64,000 nt of DNA from Rhizobium sp. NXC14 (GTDB lineage: Bacteria; Pseudomonadota; Alphaproteobacteria; Rhizobiales; Rhizobiaceae). The notes under the pieces were generated by a model. That model was not told the origin of the DNA. It made no database searches and worked only from the letters and a program-made list of their open reading frames with translations. Positions 35,570 to 45,093 of the stretch are shown here, piece by piece. Numbering within the stretch: position 1 is the stretch's first letter; every line of letters starts with the position of its first letter. The position numbers and the translations under genes are program-made. The DNA lies in NCBI RefSeq assembly GCF_002117485.1, contig NZ_CP021033.1, positions 124,001-188,000 on the forward strand, in the 5' to 3' direction.

Positions 35570-36580
35570 TCAGCCAATGCCGAGTTTCTTGGTGACTTCG
35601 CCGACATTGAGCTTGTTGGCCAGAAGTGCGGGAACATAGGTCTCGCGCGGCAGCGTCTGGCCGGCGAGCAGCTTTGCGACGTTGCGGATGGCAGTGCGGC
35701 CGATTTCTGCCGGCTGCTGCGCGACATCGGCGCCAGCAGGCGAATTCGGATCGGCGATGAGCTGCAGCACTTCGGGGCTGCCATCGACGCCATAGGTGCG
35801 GATTTCGGTACGACCTGCTGCCGTCAGCGCCTGGGTCGCGCCGAGCTGGGGAATGTCCCAGGCCGACCAGATCGCCTTGATCGAGCCCTTTTCCGGGTAC
35901 TTGTTGAGGATCGCCGTGATCTGGGTGAAGGCGTCCTGTACGGTGTTCGGGATGACGTCGCGCAGTTCCGGCTGGAGGATCTTCACCTTCGGGAAATATT
36001 TGACGACATTGACCAGCTGGTCGTAGCGGATCGCGCAGGGGGTCACGCCATAGAAGCCGTTGAAGACGACGATATTGCCTTCGCCGCCGATATCGGAGAC
36101 GAGCTGCAGCGCCAGATCCTTGCCGATGCCCCAATTGTCTGACGTGGTATTGTTGATCGAATTGGTCGAGCCGACGTCGACGGTCAGAACCGGGATGCCG
36201 GCATCACGCGCCTTCTTCAGCCAGGGATCGATAACGCTCAGTGTGCCGAGGATCTGAACGATCGCATCCGGCTTCTGGGCGATGAGCGTCTGAAGCTGCG
36301 AAACGAGCTTGCCGTCATTGCGCCCGGCATCGACGGCGATCGGCTCGCCGCCGAGACGCTTCACCTCTTCGATCTGAGCATTGTAAGCCTGCAGGTCGAA
36401 AAAATGATCGGTGCCGGTGGCGCTGATGGCGATGCGCTTGCCTTTCAGCGAGAGCTCTTCGGCCGCAAAAACCGGCTTCTGCCCGATGAGCGAAGCACCG
36501 GCGACGGCAACCCCGGCCGCGGCGGACAGTTTCAACAGGTCTCGTCTTGCGAAACCGCTTCCGGATTTTTCGATGGTCAT
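35570..36580 (-). CDS. Sugar ABC transporter periplasmic-binding protein
   Basis: 336 residues from the ATG at 36580, with GGAGAG before it (a GTG at 36586 is in frame). The N-terminus has a twin-arginine signal (GFARRDLLKLSAAAGVAVAGASL), so it is probably exported folded. The mature part is a type-I periplasmic-binding fold (peripla_BP_4): IAISATGTDHFFDLQAYNAQIEEVKRLGGE, DAIVQILGTLSVIDPWLKKARDAGIPVLTVD and AIWSAWDIPQLGATQALTAAGR. First gene of the importer operon; the AraC-type regulator is divergent from it. Confidence 0.9.
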   Translation of the reverse strand: MTIEKSGSGFARRDLLKLSAAAGVAVAGASLIGQKPVFAAEELSLKGKRIAISATGTDHFFDLQAYNAQIEEVKRLGGEPIAVDAGRNDGKLVSQLQTLIAQKPDAIVQILGTLSVIDPWLKKARDAGIPVLTVDVGSTNSINNTTSDNWGIGKDLALQLVSDIGGEGNIVVFNGFYGVTPCAIRYDQLVNVVKYFPKVKILQPELRDVIPNTVQDAFTQITAILNKYPEKGSIKAIWSAWDIPQLGATQALTAAGRTEIRTYGVDGSPEVLQLIADPNSPAGADVAQQPAEIGRTAIRNVAKLLAGQTLPRETYVPALLANKLNVGEVTKKLGIG

Positions 36581-36586
36581 TGCCAC

Positions 36587-36999
36587 TCTCCAAATTGATG
36601 ATGTCTATAAATTAAGTGTACTAATAGGAATGGGGAGAAACGAATTTCCAAAAAGACCATTTCCGGGGAAAAGAGTGGACGGAGCAAAAGCGCATTCCTG
36701 GCTGCGGTTTGCCGTTGACCGGGAATGATTTCGGATGCCGCGCGCTGTTGAGAGCGATCTGATGGTCTGCAGCCACCGATCAGGAAGAAACATGCATTGC
36801 ATAATTCTTGCGCATGCGACCAAATTTGCCGTGGATGAACGCCTGCTAGGCCGTGGTGCCGTGTGGGCTGACAGCGGTCTTAAAACCACGATTTGAGTGG
36901 GCACAGTCGGGTTTTATCCCACGACGTCGATATCCAGCGCGAAGCCTGGCTTCCATTTGGCGCGCAACTTGCCTCTTCTCTGCCAGGGAGAATGAAACA
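36587..36999. other. Divergent intergenic region between sugar importer and AraC regulator
   Basis: About 410 bases. The part next to the importer gene is AT-rich (36598-36635, containing TATAAATTAAG) and probably holds its promoter; purines GGGAG at 36986-36990 serve the AraC gene. No reading frame with a ribosome binding site, and no clear operator, was found. Confidence 0.4.
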
Positions 37000-37863
37000 A
37001 TGCCCGATATCGACCCGCAGATTTTCTCAATAAGCCGGCCATCCCTTGGAGGCTACAGGGCCTTCGTGCAACGCGACATGATCGTTGAGACCTATCGCAG
37101 CGCTGCGGGACAGATGGTTTCGAAGGGCTCGCTTCATAGAATTTCAATCAACCGTACGGCGCACGGCAGATATGCCTATCGGCTTGGAAGCGGGGCCTTC
37201 CGCAAAGTTGAAAGGCCGCCGTTCACCTTGGGATTTCAACCGGCTGCCACGGTCCTTGAAGTCGAGGGCGATGCGGCGGATTATATCTCGATCTTCCAGT
37301 CACCTGCGCTCTACAGCAGCCTCGGGGGCTCTCGCTTCGATCCGGAGCATTGGGATAGTGATGCACTGAGCGCAACGACTGATCCGACAACGCTGCAGGT
37401 TGCCCTTTCTCTTGCCTTTGCCGTCGAGAAGACCGGGCACGACGACCTGCTTTTGATGCAGCATCTGGGAATGGCGCTCGCCTGTTGCGTTGTAAAACTG
37501 CTGGGCGCCAGACCTGAGGCCGGCGATCGTCCGCTGACATCGGAGAATCTCCGGCGCGTGATCGATTATATCGAGAACCTGCTTGGCAAATCCGATCTGA
37601 GTGTGGAGGAGCTGGCCGGTGTGGCCCATATGAGCCCCTTTCACTTCAGCCGGGAATTCAAACGGGCGGCGGGCGTGGCGCCGCATCGCTTCGTCCTCGA
37701 ACGCAGGATCGAGCGGGCGCGACTTTATCTCGCCGATGGCAAGGAGACGCTCGCAAGCATCGCTTACGCCACAGGCTTTTCCAGCCAGGCGCATTTCTCC
37801 AGCGTCTTTCGCCGCCTGATGGGGACGACACCGAAGGAATACCAGCGTTCGGTCCGTCTTTGA
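37000..37863 (+). CDS. AraC-family transcriptional regulator
   Basis: 287 residues from the ATG at 37000; the open frame upstream to 36853 lacks a ribosome binding site. The C-terminal ~100 residues hold two helix-turn-helix units: DLSVEELAGVAHMSPFHFSREFKRAAGVAPHRFVLERR, then ETLASIAYATGFSSQAHFSSVFRRLMGTTPKEYQRS. The N-terminal half is not clearly a cupin and binds an unknown effector. Divergent from the sugar importer, which it may control, and also close to the glyoxalase gene downstream. Confidence 0.88.
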   Translation: MPDIDPQIFSISRPSLGGYRAFVQRDMIVETYRSAAGQMVSKGSLHRISINRTAHGRYAYRLGSGAFRKVERPPFTLGFQPAATVLEVEGDAADYISIFQSPALYSSLGGSRFDPEHWDSDALSATTDPTTLQVALSLAFAVEKTGHDDLLLMQHLGMALACCVVKLLGARPEAGDRPLTSENLRRVIDYIENLLGKSDLSVEELAGVAHMSPFHFSREFKRAAGVAPHRFVLERRIERARLYLADGKETLASIAYATGFSSQAHFSSVFRRLMGTTPKEYQRSVRL

Positions 37864-37970
37864 GCCGGCGCCCGCCGGTGGCGAATCAGCAATTTTGCGA
37901 AAGATAACCGCACGAATTTGAAATCTCTTGAGGCTGTGGTCTGCGAGGCTTTTCACATCAGGAGGCCTGT

Positions 37971-38408
37971 ATGACCGCTTTTGCCCAAACCAATCCGATC
38001 ACCGACATCTGTTTTTTGGTCGAGGACATCGAAAGAGCGTCTGCCTTCTATGTCGAGCGGCTTGGCTTCAGGCCGCGCCGCCGCGCTCCCGGCTTTGCCG
38101 ATTTCAAAGGCGCGGGCGTCACGCTGGCGCTCTGGGAGATCGCGCATATCGCCGAGAATACCGGTGTCTCAAGCCGCCGGGCTCCTCCGGGCGTACACAA
38201 GGCCTGCGCGGCCATCGAGCTTGCCTCGCCAGAGCAGGTCGATGCTGCCTATACGGAGCTGAAGGCTGCCGGCGTGCTCTTCCACGCGCCGCCGCAGAAT
38301 TACGTCTGGAATGCGCGATGCTGCTATTTCGCCGACCCCGACGACAATCTCTGGGAGATCTATGCGTGGTCTGAAGGCGGCCCGATCGGCGACATCGAAC
38401 CGCGATAA
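37971..38408 (+). CDS. Glyoxalase/bleomycin-resistance/dioxygenase superfamily protein
   Basis: 145-residue vicinal-oxygen-chelate protein. ITDICFLVEDIERASAFYVERLGFRPRRRAPGFADF is the first beta-alpha-beta-beta-beta unit; ASPEQVDAAYTELKAAGVLFHAPPQNYVWNARCCYFADPDDNLWEIYAW is the second, with the final Glu metal ligand. The usual first His is not obvious, so metal binding is uncertain. TCAGGAGGCC precedes the ATG. It is 56 bases before an SsuA-type binding-protein gene and may share its transcript. Confidence 0.82.
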   Translation: MTAFAQTNPITDICFLVEDIERASAFYVERLGFRPRRRAPGFADFKGAGVTLALWEIAHIAENTGVSSRRAPPGVHKACAAIELASPEQVDAAYTELKAAGVLFHAPPQNYVWNARCCYFADPDDNLWEIYAWSEGGPIGDIEPR

Positions 38409-38464
38409 CGAGCATAAGCGGCTCAGCCGGCCGCCCGGCAAACCAACTAGGGGAAGGCAAGCAA

Positions 38465-39511
38465 ATGAACGGGTATGACAAACAAATCATGGTCGGCAGA
38501 CGTAGCGTCCTTAAGGGGGGAGCCTTTGCTCTTGCCGCGGCGGCGGCGGGGATCAGCGTGTTCGTACCGCGTCATTCGAACGCCGCCGCATCCAAAGTCG
38601 TCATCAAATACGATTGGTTGATGAGCAATGGACAGATCGGCGATATCGTTGCCGCCAAGAAAGGCCTGTTTGAGGCCGAGGGTCTCGACGTCGAGTTCTC
38701 CCCTGGGGGGCCGAATTCGGCAACGGTGCCGCCTGTGATCACGGGTGATGCGCAGCTCGGTCAATTCTCGGATTCGGCACAGCTTCTTCTTGCCCGGTCA
38801 TCCGGCGTGCCGATCAAGATCTTCGCCTGCGGTTTCCGCATGGCGCCTTTCGCCTTCTATTCGCTGCCCAAGGCGCCGATCCGCACCGTCAAGGATATGG
38901 TCGGCAAGCGTATCGGCATCCAGCCGACGGCCCGTTACGTGCTCGATGCCATCCTGCTGAAGAACAATATCGATCCCTCGAGCCTCGCCATTACCAATAT
39001 CGGTTTCGACATGACGCCACTGATGACCGGCCAGGTCGATGCGGTCACCGGATGGATCACCAACACGCAGGCCCTTTCCGTCATCGGCCCCGACCGCATC
39101 GATCTGATGATGAAGGAAACGGGCCTGCCATCTTATGCCAATGTCTATTTCGCCACCGACGATGCCGTGACCGGCCATGCCGAGACGCTGGCAAAGGTGC
39201 TGCGTGCCGTCGCCAAGGGCTGGGCCTGGACGCATGAACATCCCGAAGAGGCGGTGAAATTGACGGTGGAGGCCTATCCGCAGCTCGATCTTGCCGTGGA
39301 ACTGAAGACGGTACCGCGCATATTGTCGCTGAGCTTCGACGCAGAGACCGGCAGGAACGGCTGGGGCAGCTTCGATCCAGCCGCTCTCGCCGAGCAGATT
39401 TCCGTCTACGACAAGATCGGCCAGTTCAAGAGCGGCGCGCCGAAGCTGGAGGATTGCTATACGACTGAGATATTGGCTATGACGGCGGGTGACCGCCCAA
39501 AGATTGCGTGA
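38465..39511 (+). CDS. SsuA/TauA/NMT1-type ABC substrate-binding protein
   Basis: 348 residues with a twin-arginine signal (VGRRSVLKGGAFALAAAAAGISVF). The mature protein has the NMT1/OpuAC-like fold: IKYDWLMSNGQIGDIVAAKKGLFEAEGLDVEF, GDAQLGQFSDSAQLLLARS, VKDMVGKRIGIQPTARYVL and MTGQVDAVTGWITNTQAL. Ligands of this family include sulfonates, taurine, nitrate, pyrimidine or riboflavin precursors and aromatics; nothing nearby fixes the choice. First gene of a three-gene importer whose genes overlap by 4 bases. Confidence 0.88.
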   Translation: MNGYDKQIMVGRRSVLKGGAFALAAAAAGISVFVPRHSNAAASKVVIKYDWLMSNGQIGDIVAAKKGLFEAEGLDVEFSPGGPNSATVPPVITGDAQLGQFSDSAQLLLARSSGVPIKIFACGFRMAPFAFYSLPKAPIRTVKDMVGKRIGIQPTARYVLDAILLKNNIDPSSLAITNIGFDMTPLMTGQVDAVTGWITNTQALSVIGPDRIDLMMKETGLPSYANVYFATDDAVTGHAETLAKVLRAVAKGWAWTHEHPEEAVKLTVEAYPQLDLAVELKTVPRILSLSFDAETGRNGWGSFDPAALAEQISVYDKIGQFKSGAPKLEDCYTTEILAMTAGDRPKIA

Positions 39512-40308
39512 GAGCGGATTTGCCTGAAGCAGTGGCCATCGAAACCAAGAATCTGACTATCGGCTATGCTGGCGCTGTCGAGACGACCCGCATTCTGTCC
39601 GGCGTCGACCTCAGCGTCGGCAGGGGCGAATTTCTGACCATTCTCGGCCCTTCCGGTTGCGGCAAGTCGACCTTCTTGCGTGCGGTGGCAGATCTTCTTC
39701 CGACCCTTGACGGGCGGTTGTCGGTGCTCGGCAGGACTGCCTCTGAGGCGCGCCGGCGACGCGAGGTCGCCTTCGTCTTTCAGGACGCAACGCTGTTACC
39801 CTGGCGGACCGTGAGGGAGAATGTCGCGCTGCCGCTGCAGGTGGGGAAGAAGAGCATCTCGCGATCGGTCGATCCGCGGCCCGACCATTGGATCGAGCTG
39901 GTCGGCCTGTCGCATCTGGCCGACCGCTATCCGCATCAATTGTCCGGCGGACAACGCCAGCGCGTCGCCATAGCGCGCGCTCTTCAATGCGAGCCGGACA
40001 TCCTGCTCATGGACGAGCCCTTCGGTGCGCTCGACGAAATTACCCGCGAACGATTGAACGATGAGCTTCTGGACGTCTGGCGACGGACCGGCACGACTAT
40101 CCTGTTCGTAACCCACAGCGTCGTCGAGGCGATCTATCTCGGCGGACGCGTGCTGGTCCTGGCCGCCAATCCGGGCCGCGTCCAGGCGCTGATCGACCTA
40201 AAACCGCTGAAAGACGAGCGCGGCCTCTGCCGGCGCGAGAGCCTCGATGTCCAGGAGACCGCCGCCCATCTGCGGGGATTGCTGCAGGAGGGGAGTGCGG
40301 CTGCATGA
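39508..40308 (+). CDS. SsuB/TauB-type ABC transporter ATP-binding protein
   Basis: 266 residues from a GTG that overlaps the previous stop codon by 4 bases. All ATPase motifs are intact: Walker A GPSGCGKST, Q-loop AFVFQDATLLPW, signature [15 protein letters not shown], Walker B ILLMDEPFGALDE and H-loop FVTHSVVEAIYL. Sequence order and PW after the Q-loop are typical of nitrate/sulfonate/taurine importers. Couples to the downstream permease. Confidence 0.9.
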   Translation: MRADLPEAVAIETKNLTIGYAGAVETTRILSGVDLSVGRGEFLTILGPSGCGKSTFLRAVADLLPTLDGRLSVLGRTASEARRRREVAFVFQDATLLPWRTVRENVALPLQVGKKSISRSVDPRPDHWIELVGLSHLADRYPHQLSGGQRQRVAIARALQCEPDILLMDEPFGALDEITRERLNDELLDVWRRTGTTILFVTHSVVEAIYLGGRVLVLAANPGRVQALIDLKPLKDERGLCRRESLDVQETAAHLRGLLQEGSAAA

Positions 40309-41075
40309 CGCACCGTCCGTTGTCCCTCACAGAGGCGATCGGCCTTCCCGTTATCGGCGCCCTTTCGCTGCTCCTCGCCTGGCAGTGGCTGGTGCCGGCG
40401 CTCGGTGTCCCGAGTTATATCGTTCCCACGCCGCTGGCGATCATGCGTACGCTTGGCATCGAATGGCGCCTCCTGCTGTCGAACGCCGTCCCGACGTGGG
40501 GCGAGGCGGGCCTCGGCTTCCTCCTGGGCAATGGTCTCGCCGTGATACTGGCGGTTGCCTTTGTCTATAATCCGCGCTTCCAGGCCGCCTATTTTCCCGT
40601 TGTCCTGCTCTTCAACACGATTCCGGTGCTGGCGCTCGCGCCGATCATCATTCTCATCTTCGGCCTCGGCATGCTCCCGAAGGTCATCATCGCCGCTCTC
40701 ATCTGCTTCTTCCCAACTCTGGTGAATACCGCCCGGGGCCTCAATCTGGCTACTGTAAGCGAGCTTGAGCTGATGCATGTGCTTTCGGCGAGTGGGTGGG
40801 AAACGTTCTGGCGCCTGCGCGCGCCACGGTCCGCCCCCTTGCTGTTTGCGTCGCTGCGCATTTCGGCAACCACCTGTGTGATCGGCGCGATCGTCGGGGA
40901 GTGGATCGGCTCGAACCAGGGGCTGGGCGCTGTCATCATTCAGTCGACGTTCAACTATCAGGCGGAAAGGCTCTTTGCCGCCGTCGTGCTCGCTTCTCTC
41001 TCCGGCATCGTCTTTTTTGCGGTTGTTGCCCAGATCGAGCGGATTTTCCGTCGGCTGCATCAGGGGCAAAGCTGA
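40305..41075 (+). CDS. SsuC/TauC-type ABC transporter permease
   Basis: 256 residues, six helices, ATGA overlap with the ATPase gene. Conserved permease core: GEAGLGFLLGNGLAVILAVAF, FNTIPVLALAPIIILIFGLGMLPKVIIAALICFFPTLVNTARGL, then the EAA-like cytoplasmic loop (ASGWETFWRLRAPRSAPLLFASLRIS) and IVGEWIGSNQGLGAVII. Last gene of the importer. Confidence 0.9.
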   Translation: MTHRPLSLTEAIGLPVIGALSLLLAWQWLVPALGVPSYIVPTPLAIMRTLGIEWRLLLSNAVPTWGEAGLGFLLGNGLAVILAVAFVYNPRFQAAYFPVVLLFNTIPVLALAPIIILIFGLGMLPKVIIAALICFFPTLVNTARGLNLATVSELELMHVLSASGWETFWRLRAPRSAPLLFASLRISATTCVIGAIVGEWIGSNQGLGAVIIQSTFNYQAERLFAAVVLASLSGIVFFAVVAQIERIFRRLHQGQS

Positions 41076-41149
41076 GCCCCGGCACGAGCGAACGCCGCCC
41101 CGCGCTGCCCGGTTGGGACAGCATGCCGGCCGCCGTAGCAAGTCTTTCG

Positions 41150-41300
41150 GCGAAAAATGCCGCAAGAAGAACGCTGCGCCATGTTGCGGTGACAAGCGTC
41201 GTCGCCCGCGTCGACCGTAACATCTTGATCAACCCGGCCCACCCGGAATTCCCCCCGATCACCGCCCCCGTGTTCTGGGACCGCCGGGCATGTGACGGGG
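41150..41300 (+). pseudogene. C-terminal fragment of a RES-domain protein
   Basis: The forward frame contains TSVVARVDRNILINPAHPEFPPI and TAPVFWDRRA. This resembles the C-terminal end of RES-domain NAD+-degrading toxins (PSVVxxxxNxLINPxHPxF, then WDxRL). The frame has no start, ribosome binding site or N-terminal RES core, and the WDRRL end has become WDRRACDG. It is a decayed piece; no Xre/antitoxin-like partner is present. Confidence 0.55.
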
Positions 41301-41402
41301 TTGGGGTTCAATCAACCTTTCCGCAGAGTAGACCAAAACGCCGGACGGATGAGACTTGGTCAGCAGATTATGATGTTGGCACTGTTCGACATCTTGCCGC
41401 AA

Positions 41403-42389
41403 TCACACCTGCCGCCGCGGCGAGCGGGCCATCAGCCGGGCATAGGCGATGGCGGACAGCATGTTGACGTGGTTGGCCCTGCCGGTGCCGGCAATGTCGA
41501 AGGCGGTGCCGTGGTCGACCGAGACGCGGTCGATCGGCAGGCCGAGCGAGACGTTGACCGCGGTTTCGAAGGCGACGAGCTTGATCGGAATATGGCCCTG
41601 GTCGTGATACTGGGCGATGACGAGATCGAAGGCGCCGTTATAGGCACGGGCAAACACCGTATCGGCGGAGATCGGGCCGACGACATCGATACCCCGAGCC
41701 TGTGCCTGCTCGACGGCCGGCGCCAGAAACTCCATGTCCTCGGTGCCGAACAGGCCGTTTTCGCCGCAATGGGGGTTGAGGCCGGCAACAGCAATGCGCG
41801 CGGTCTTGCCGAGGCGCAGGAAATGCCTGTGGCCGGCTTCGATGGTTGCCAGCACCCGCTCGGTCTTGGCGCGCTCGATCGCGCCCTTCAGCGAGATATG
41901 GGTCGAGACGTGGATGGTGTTCAGCCGCTCGGAGGCCAGCAGCATGAAGGAACTTTTCGAGCCCGTGAGATGCGCGAGAAGCCCGGTATGGCCGTCATGG
42001 TGATGACCGGCAAGGTTCATCGCCTCCTTGTTGATCGGCGCGGTGACGATGACATCGGCTTTGGCGGACATGGCGAGATCGACGGCGCGGGTGATATAGC
42101 GCACGGACGCATCGCCCGCGACCGGGCTGACCTTGCCGATCTCCGGCAGCGGTGCGCCGAGCGGGACTTCATCGACGGCAATCCTGTCGTCATCGGATCT
42201 ATCGGCAGGCACGAACTTCAACCCGGTGCCGCTAACGCGGTCAGCCCGCTCCAGCGCTTCCACGTTGCCGACGATGACGAAATCGCGGCGCTCTTCACTC
42301 GGAAGCGCCGCCAAGGCCTTGACGATCACCTCGGGGCCGACTCCAGCCGGATCGCCCAACGTCACGGCGACTTTCGCATTCCTGTCCAT
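41403..42389 (-). CDS. pdxA2: PdxA2-type 4-phospho-D-threonate/erythronate dehydrogenase
   Basis: 328 residues from the ATG at 42389. PdxA family, oxidising a 4-phosphorylated four-carbon hydroxy acid with NAD+ and decarboxylating it. Conserved blocks: [39 protein letters not shown] (His ligand), [40 protein letters not shown] and [15 protein letters not shown]. True PdxA works in pyridoxal synthesis, but catabolic PdxA2 partners with DUF1537 kinases to turn D-threonate or D-erythronate into dihydroxyacetone phosphate. A DUF1537 kinase is present at the other end of this locus, so the catabolic role is favoured. It is 26 bases after the alcohol dehydrogenase gene. Confidence 0.85.
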   Translation of the reverse strand: MDRNAKVAVTLGDPAGVGPEVIVKALAALPSEERRDFVIVGNVEALERADRVSGTGLKFVPADRSDDDRIAVDEVPLGAPLPEIGKVSPVAGDASVRYITRAVDLAMSAKADVIVTAPINKEAMNLAGHHHDGHTGLLAHLTGSKSSFMLLASERLNTIHVSTHISLKGAIERAKTERVLATIEAGHRHFLRLGKTARIAVAGLNPHCGENGLFGTEDMEFLAPAVEQAQARGIDVVGPISADTVFARAYNGAFDLVIAQYHDQGHIPIKLVAFETAVNVSLGLPIDRVSVDHGTAFDIAGTGRANHVNMLSAIAYARLMARSPRRQV

Positions 42390-42414
42390 CACCAAAGTCC
42401 CTTCTGAAACAGTA

Positions 42415-43548
42415 TTAAAAGGCGGCCGCGTAAATCGAGCGGATGTCGGCTCGGCTGAGATCACGCGGATTGTTATCAAGCAGACGGCGAATGGCAAAGG
42501 CGTCGTCAGCCATGGCGTCGAGATCGCTTTCCGGCACGCCAAGGCCGGAGAGCTTCATCTCAATGCCGAGTTCGGCGCAAAAAGCATAAGCCGCATCGAA
42601 GACCGATGCCGCATTGTCCGAGGCTTCATAGCCGAGCGCTGCCATCACCGCTTTCGTCTTCTCCGCGGCCGCCGGCGTGTTGAAGGCGAGAACATGCGGG
42701 AAGATCAGGGCATTCGCCGCTCCATGCGCCACGTGCCAGCGCGTGCCGAGAGGGTAGGCGAGAGCATGGCCGCCGGCGGTATTGACCGGGCCGAGGCAGA
42801 AGCCGCCGTAAAGCGAGGCGAGCGATAGGCCGGCGCGCGCCTCTGCGTCGTTGCCATCCTTGACGGCGCGGGCGAGATATCTGCCGACGAGCCGCGTTCC
42901 CTCAATCGCATAGATGTCGACCATCGGATGGGCTTTGCGGTTGGTGAAGGCCTCGACGCAATGGGCCATGGCGTCGACGCCGGTTGCGGCGGTGGTGCGC
43001 GCCGGCACGCTGAAGGTCAGGGCTGGATCGACGACTGCGATGTCGGCCAGCATATGCAGGCTCTCCACAGCAAGCTTCGCCATCGTCGCAGGGTCGGTGA
43101 CGAGCGCGCGGATGCCGGCCTCGCTGCCGGTGCCCGAGGTTGTCGGTACCTGGGCGAGTCCCACCTTGCGCGGCCCGCGTACCCTGTTCGGGCCGACGAC
43201 CTCATGCAGCGTCTGCCCGGAACCGGCGAGAACGGCGGCGAGCTTTGCCAGATCCATGGCGCTGCCGCCGCCGAAGCCGACGACCAGCTCGGCATCGGCG
43301 GCGTTGGCCGCAGTCATCACTTTGTCGAGATTGGCCGTATCAGGCTCAGGCGTTACTTCGGAGAAAACCGCAACCTCGCCCTTCAGTTCCAGCACGTCGA
43401 CGCGCGAAGCGTTGAAAGCGTCCGAGATGACAAGCGTGCGCCGATAACCTTTCTCGGCAGCCCATTTGCCGAGCTTTCCTGCCGTGCCGATGCCGAATTC
43501 GATCTGATGCGGCCGAATTATCGTGATTGGCGAACCCAAGCTGGCCAT
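42415..43548 (-). CDS. Iron-containing alcohol dehydrogenase family protein
   Basis: 377 residues of the group III alcohol dehydrogenase / maleylacetate reductase family. NAD-binding region: [20 protein letters not shown], then [19 protein letters not shown]. Metal-ligand region: [45 protein letters not shown]. Catalyses oxidation of an alcohol or reduction of a keto acid on an unknown small sugar acid. GGGAGGAC precedes the ATG; a promoter-like TTGACT lies 70 bases upstream. Belongs to the locus with PdxA2 just downstream. Confidence 0.9.
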   Translation of the reverse strand: MASLGSPITIIRPHQIEFGIGTAGKLGKWAAEKGYRRTLVISDAFNASRVDVLELKGEVAVFSEVTPEPDTANLDKVMTAANAADAELVVGFGGGSAMDLAKLAAVLAGSGQTLHEVVGPNRVRGPRKVGLAQVPTTSGTGSEAGIRALVTDPATMAKLAVESLHMLADIAVVDPALTFSVPARTTAATGVDAMAHCVEAFTNRKAHPMVDIYAIEGTRLVGRYLARAVKDGNDAEARAGLSLASLYGGFCLGPVNTAGGHALAYPLGTRWHVAHGAANALIFPHVLAFNTPAAAEKTKAVMAALGYEASDNAASVFDAAYAFCAELGIEMKLSGLGVPESDLDAMADDAFAIRRLLDNNPRDLSRADIRSIYAAAF

Positions 43549-43894
43549 GACCAGTCCTCCCTGCAGGATCTTGCGGCAATAGTGTCGCCCTCTTTAATGT
43601 AAAGTTGTCATATCGAAGTCAAGCGGGCATTTCTGAGAGCGCGAAATTTTATCGTCTGGTATGCGCTGGATTCAGGTTTCAGCAGCCATCTGCATTGATG
43701 TTTGATAATTATAATCAGATATATAGCTGAACTTCGTCGATAGTAGACGGTGCGAGCCGGCCTTCACTGCGCTGGCGACGAGGCTGCCAACTCTGTTGTC
43801 AATTTCTCCACGTTCAGTCGGCCGAACCGATCATGCCAGCGACCTTTTCGCGCTAGATGGGACGCAAATTTACAACAAGCCAGCGGCCGCCTCG
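43549..43894 (-). promoter_or_regulatory. Intergenic region with promoter for the dehydrogenase pair
   Basis: About 345 bases between the sialidase-fold gene and the iron alcohol dehydrogenase gene, both on the minus strand. A promoter-like TTGACT (43622-43617) stands 16 bases from ACATTA (43600-43595) on the minus strand. The remainder (43680-43894) holds no coding frame I can support. This suggests the dehydrogenase-PdxA2 pair can be transcribed apart from the dapA-sialidase pair. Confidence 0.4.
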
Positions 43895-45082
43895 CTACGG
43901 CAGGAGTGGCGGGGCGAGGCGCACATATTTGATCGCCCGCCGATAGTAGGTGTAGGCGACATGAAGTGTACCGTCGCCGCCTTGGATGACCGAGGGATAC
44001 GAGAATTCGCGGTTCAGCGAGTCCTTGGAATTGTTGCTGAGGCAGAACCCGTCACCCGTATCGAGATCCATGCGACGCGGAAAACTCTTGCCGCCATCCC
44101 TTGATATCGCAAGGCTCAGGGGCGCACGAGGAACACCCCAGACCGCCTTGCGAGCTATATCGGCGAGGACGGCGGCCGTTTCTCCAGCCTCGTCGCCCTC
44201 GATTTCGTCATAGAGAGATTGGCGCCGCGCGTCCGACATGGCTGCATTCGAATGATTGTAAACCATTGCGATCGATCCATCATTCAGGACTGTTGCCTGG
44301 ATCGAGGAATTGTTGTTCGGCAGTTCCGTGGGCTCGGGCGCGCTCCACGTCCTGCCGCCGTCACTCGATCGGCTGGAAAGAATGTTTTCGGCGAAACGGT
44401 TGCGGTAGAAGGCGACCATCTCGTCGCCGCCGAGCGGCAGGATGTTCATGTGCACGGCGCCGATACTGTTCGGAATGTCGTGCATCTGCCAGCTCGCACC
44501 GCCGTCGCGCGAGATCAGAACCGCTGCCGTATCGGCGTCGCCGCTCCAGCGCCGTCCGTCGAGACCGACGCAGCGGAAGACCGGAAGCAGCCACTCGCCC
44601 CTGTCGTTTACGACGATCTGTTGGCGAACGAATGTGCCGGGGCTGTCGCAGAGGAGCCGGACCGGGCCGAACGTCCGGCCGCCATCCTCGGATATCCGGC
44701 ATTTGACAACGGAACCGTCCTGGTTGCCCGAGGTCTGCGAGGTATAGAGCAGCCATGTCTTTCCGTCAGGAGCGTTGAAAATCAATGGGTTCTGCTCGGA
44801 ATTCTCCGGATCGTCGCTCATCTTCTCCGGCTCGGACCAGCGATCGGAGCCCGGCGCCAGCCGCGACATGTAAATCGAGATATCGCCCATGCCCTCCATC
44901 GTGCCGCCGAACCAGACGCAGGTCAGCGTACCGTCGGGCAGAAAAGCAAGATTTGCCGCGTGGTTCTGAATGCAGGGCGAGGGCAGATAGGCATCCGCGC
45001 GGCCTTTGAAGGAGGGATGAGGAGCGATGATCCCGGTCATCAGGGCGGGAACGGCTTCGGGGCGCAGGCCGGTAAAGCTCAT
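43895..45082 (-). CDS. Sialidase-fold (BNR repeat) protein, probably cytoplasmic
   Basis: 395 residues. Four Asp-box-like repeats are visible: SEDGGRTF (residue ~131), SRDGGASW (~191), SSDGGRTW (~239) and SRDGGKSF (~338), which define a six-bladed propeller. The start MSFTGLRPEAVP shows no signal peptide or helix, so the protein seems intracellular, unlike secreted sialidases. VFWFGG-like CVWFGGTMEGMGD and SEQNPLIF match the exo-alpha-sialidase group used in genome annotation. Several beta-propeller lyases and glycosidases share this fold, so a true sialidase activity is not shown. It is 11 bases after a DapA-family gene, with GGAGACCCGCC before its ATG. Confidence 0.8.
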   Translation of the reverse strand: MSFTGLRPEAVPALMTGIIAPHPSFKGRADAYLPSPCIQNHAANLAFLPDGTLTCVWFGGTMEGMGDISIYMSRLAPGSDRWSEPEKMSDDPENSEQNPLIFNAPDGKTWLLYTSQTSGNQDGSVVKCRISEDGGRTFGPVRLLCDSPGTFVRQQIVVNDRGEWLLPVFRCVGLDGRRWSGDADTAAVLISRDGGASWQMHDIPNSIGAVHMNILPLGGDEMVAFYRNRFAENILSSRSSDGGRTWSAPEPTELPNNNSSIQATVLNDGSIAMVYNHSNAAMSDARRQSLYDEIEGDEAGETAAVLADIARKAVWGVPRAPLSLAISRDGGKSFPRRMDLDTGDGFCLSNNSKDSLNREFSYPSVIQGGDGTLHVAYTYYRRAIKYVRLAPPLLP

Positions 45083-45093
45083 GGCGGGTCTCC

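Noticed and set aside
43594..43622. TTGAC-N8-GACAA near the dehydrogenase promoter as a second copy of the 46096 operator
   Set aside because: Spacing (8 versus 5) and one half-site differ from the perfect repeat, so I do not call it the same site.
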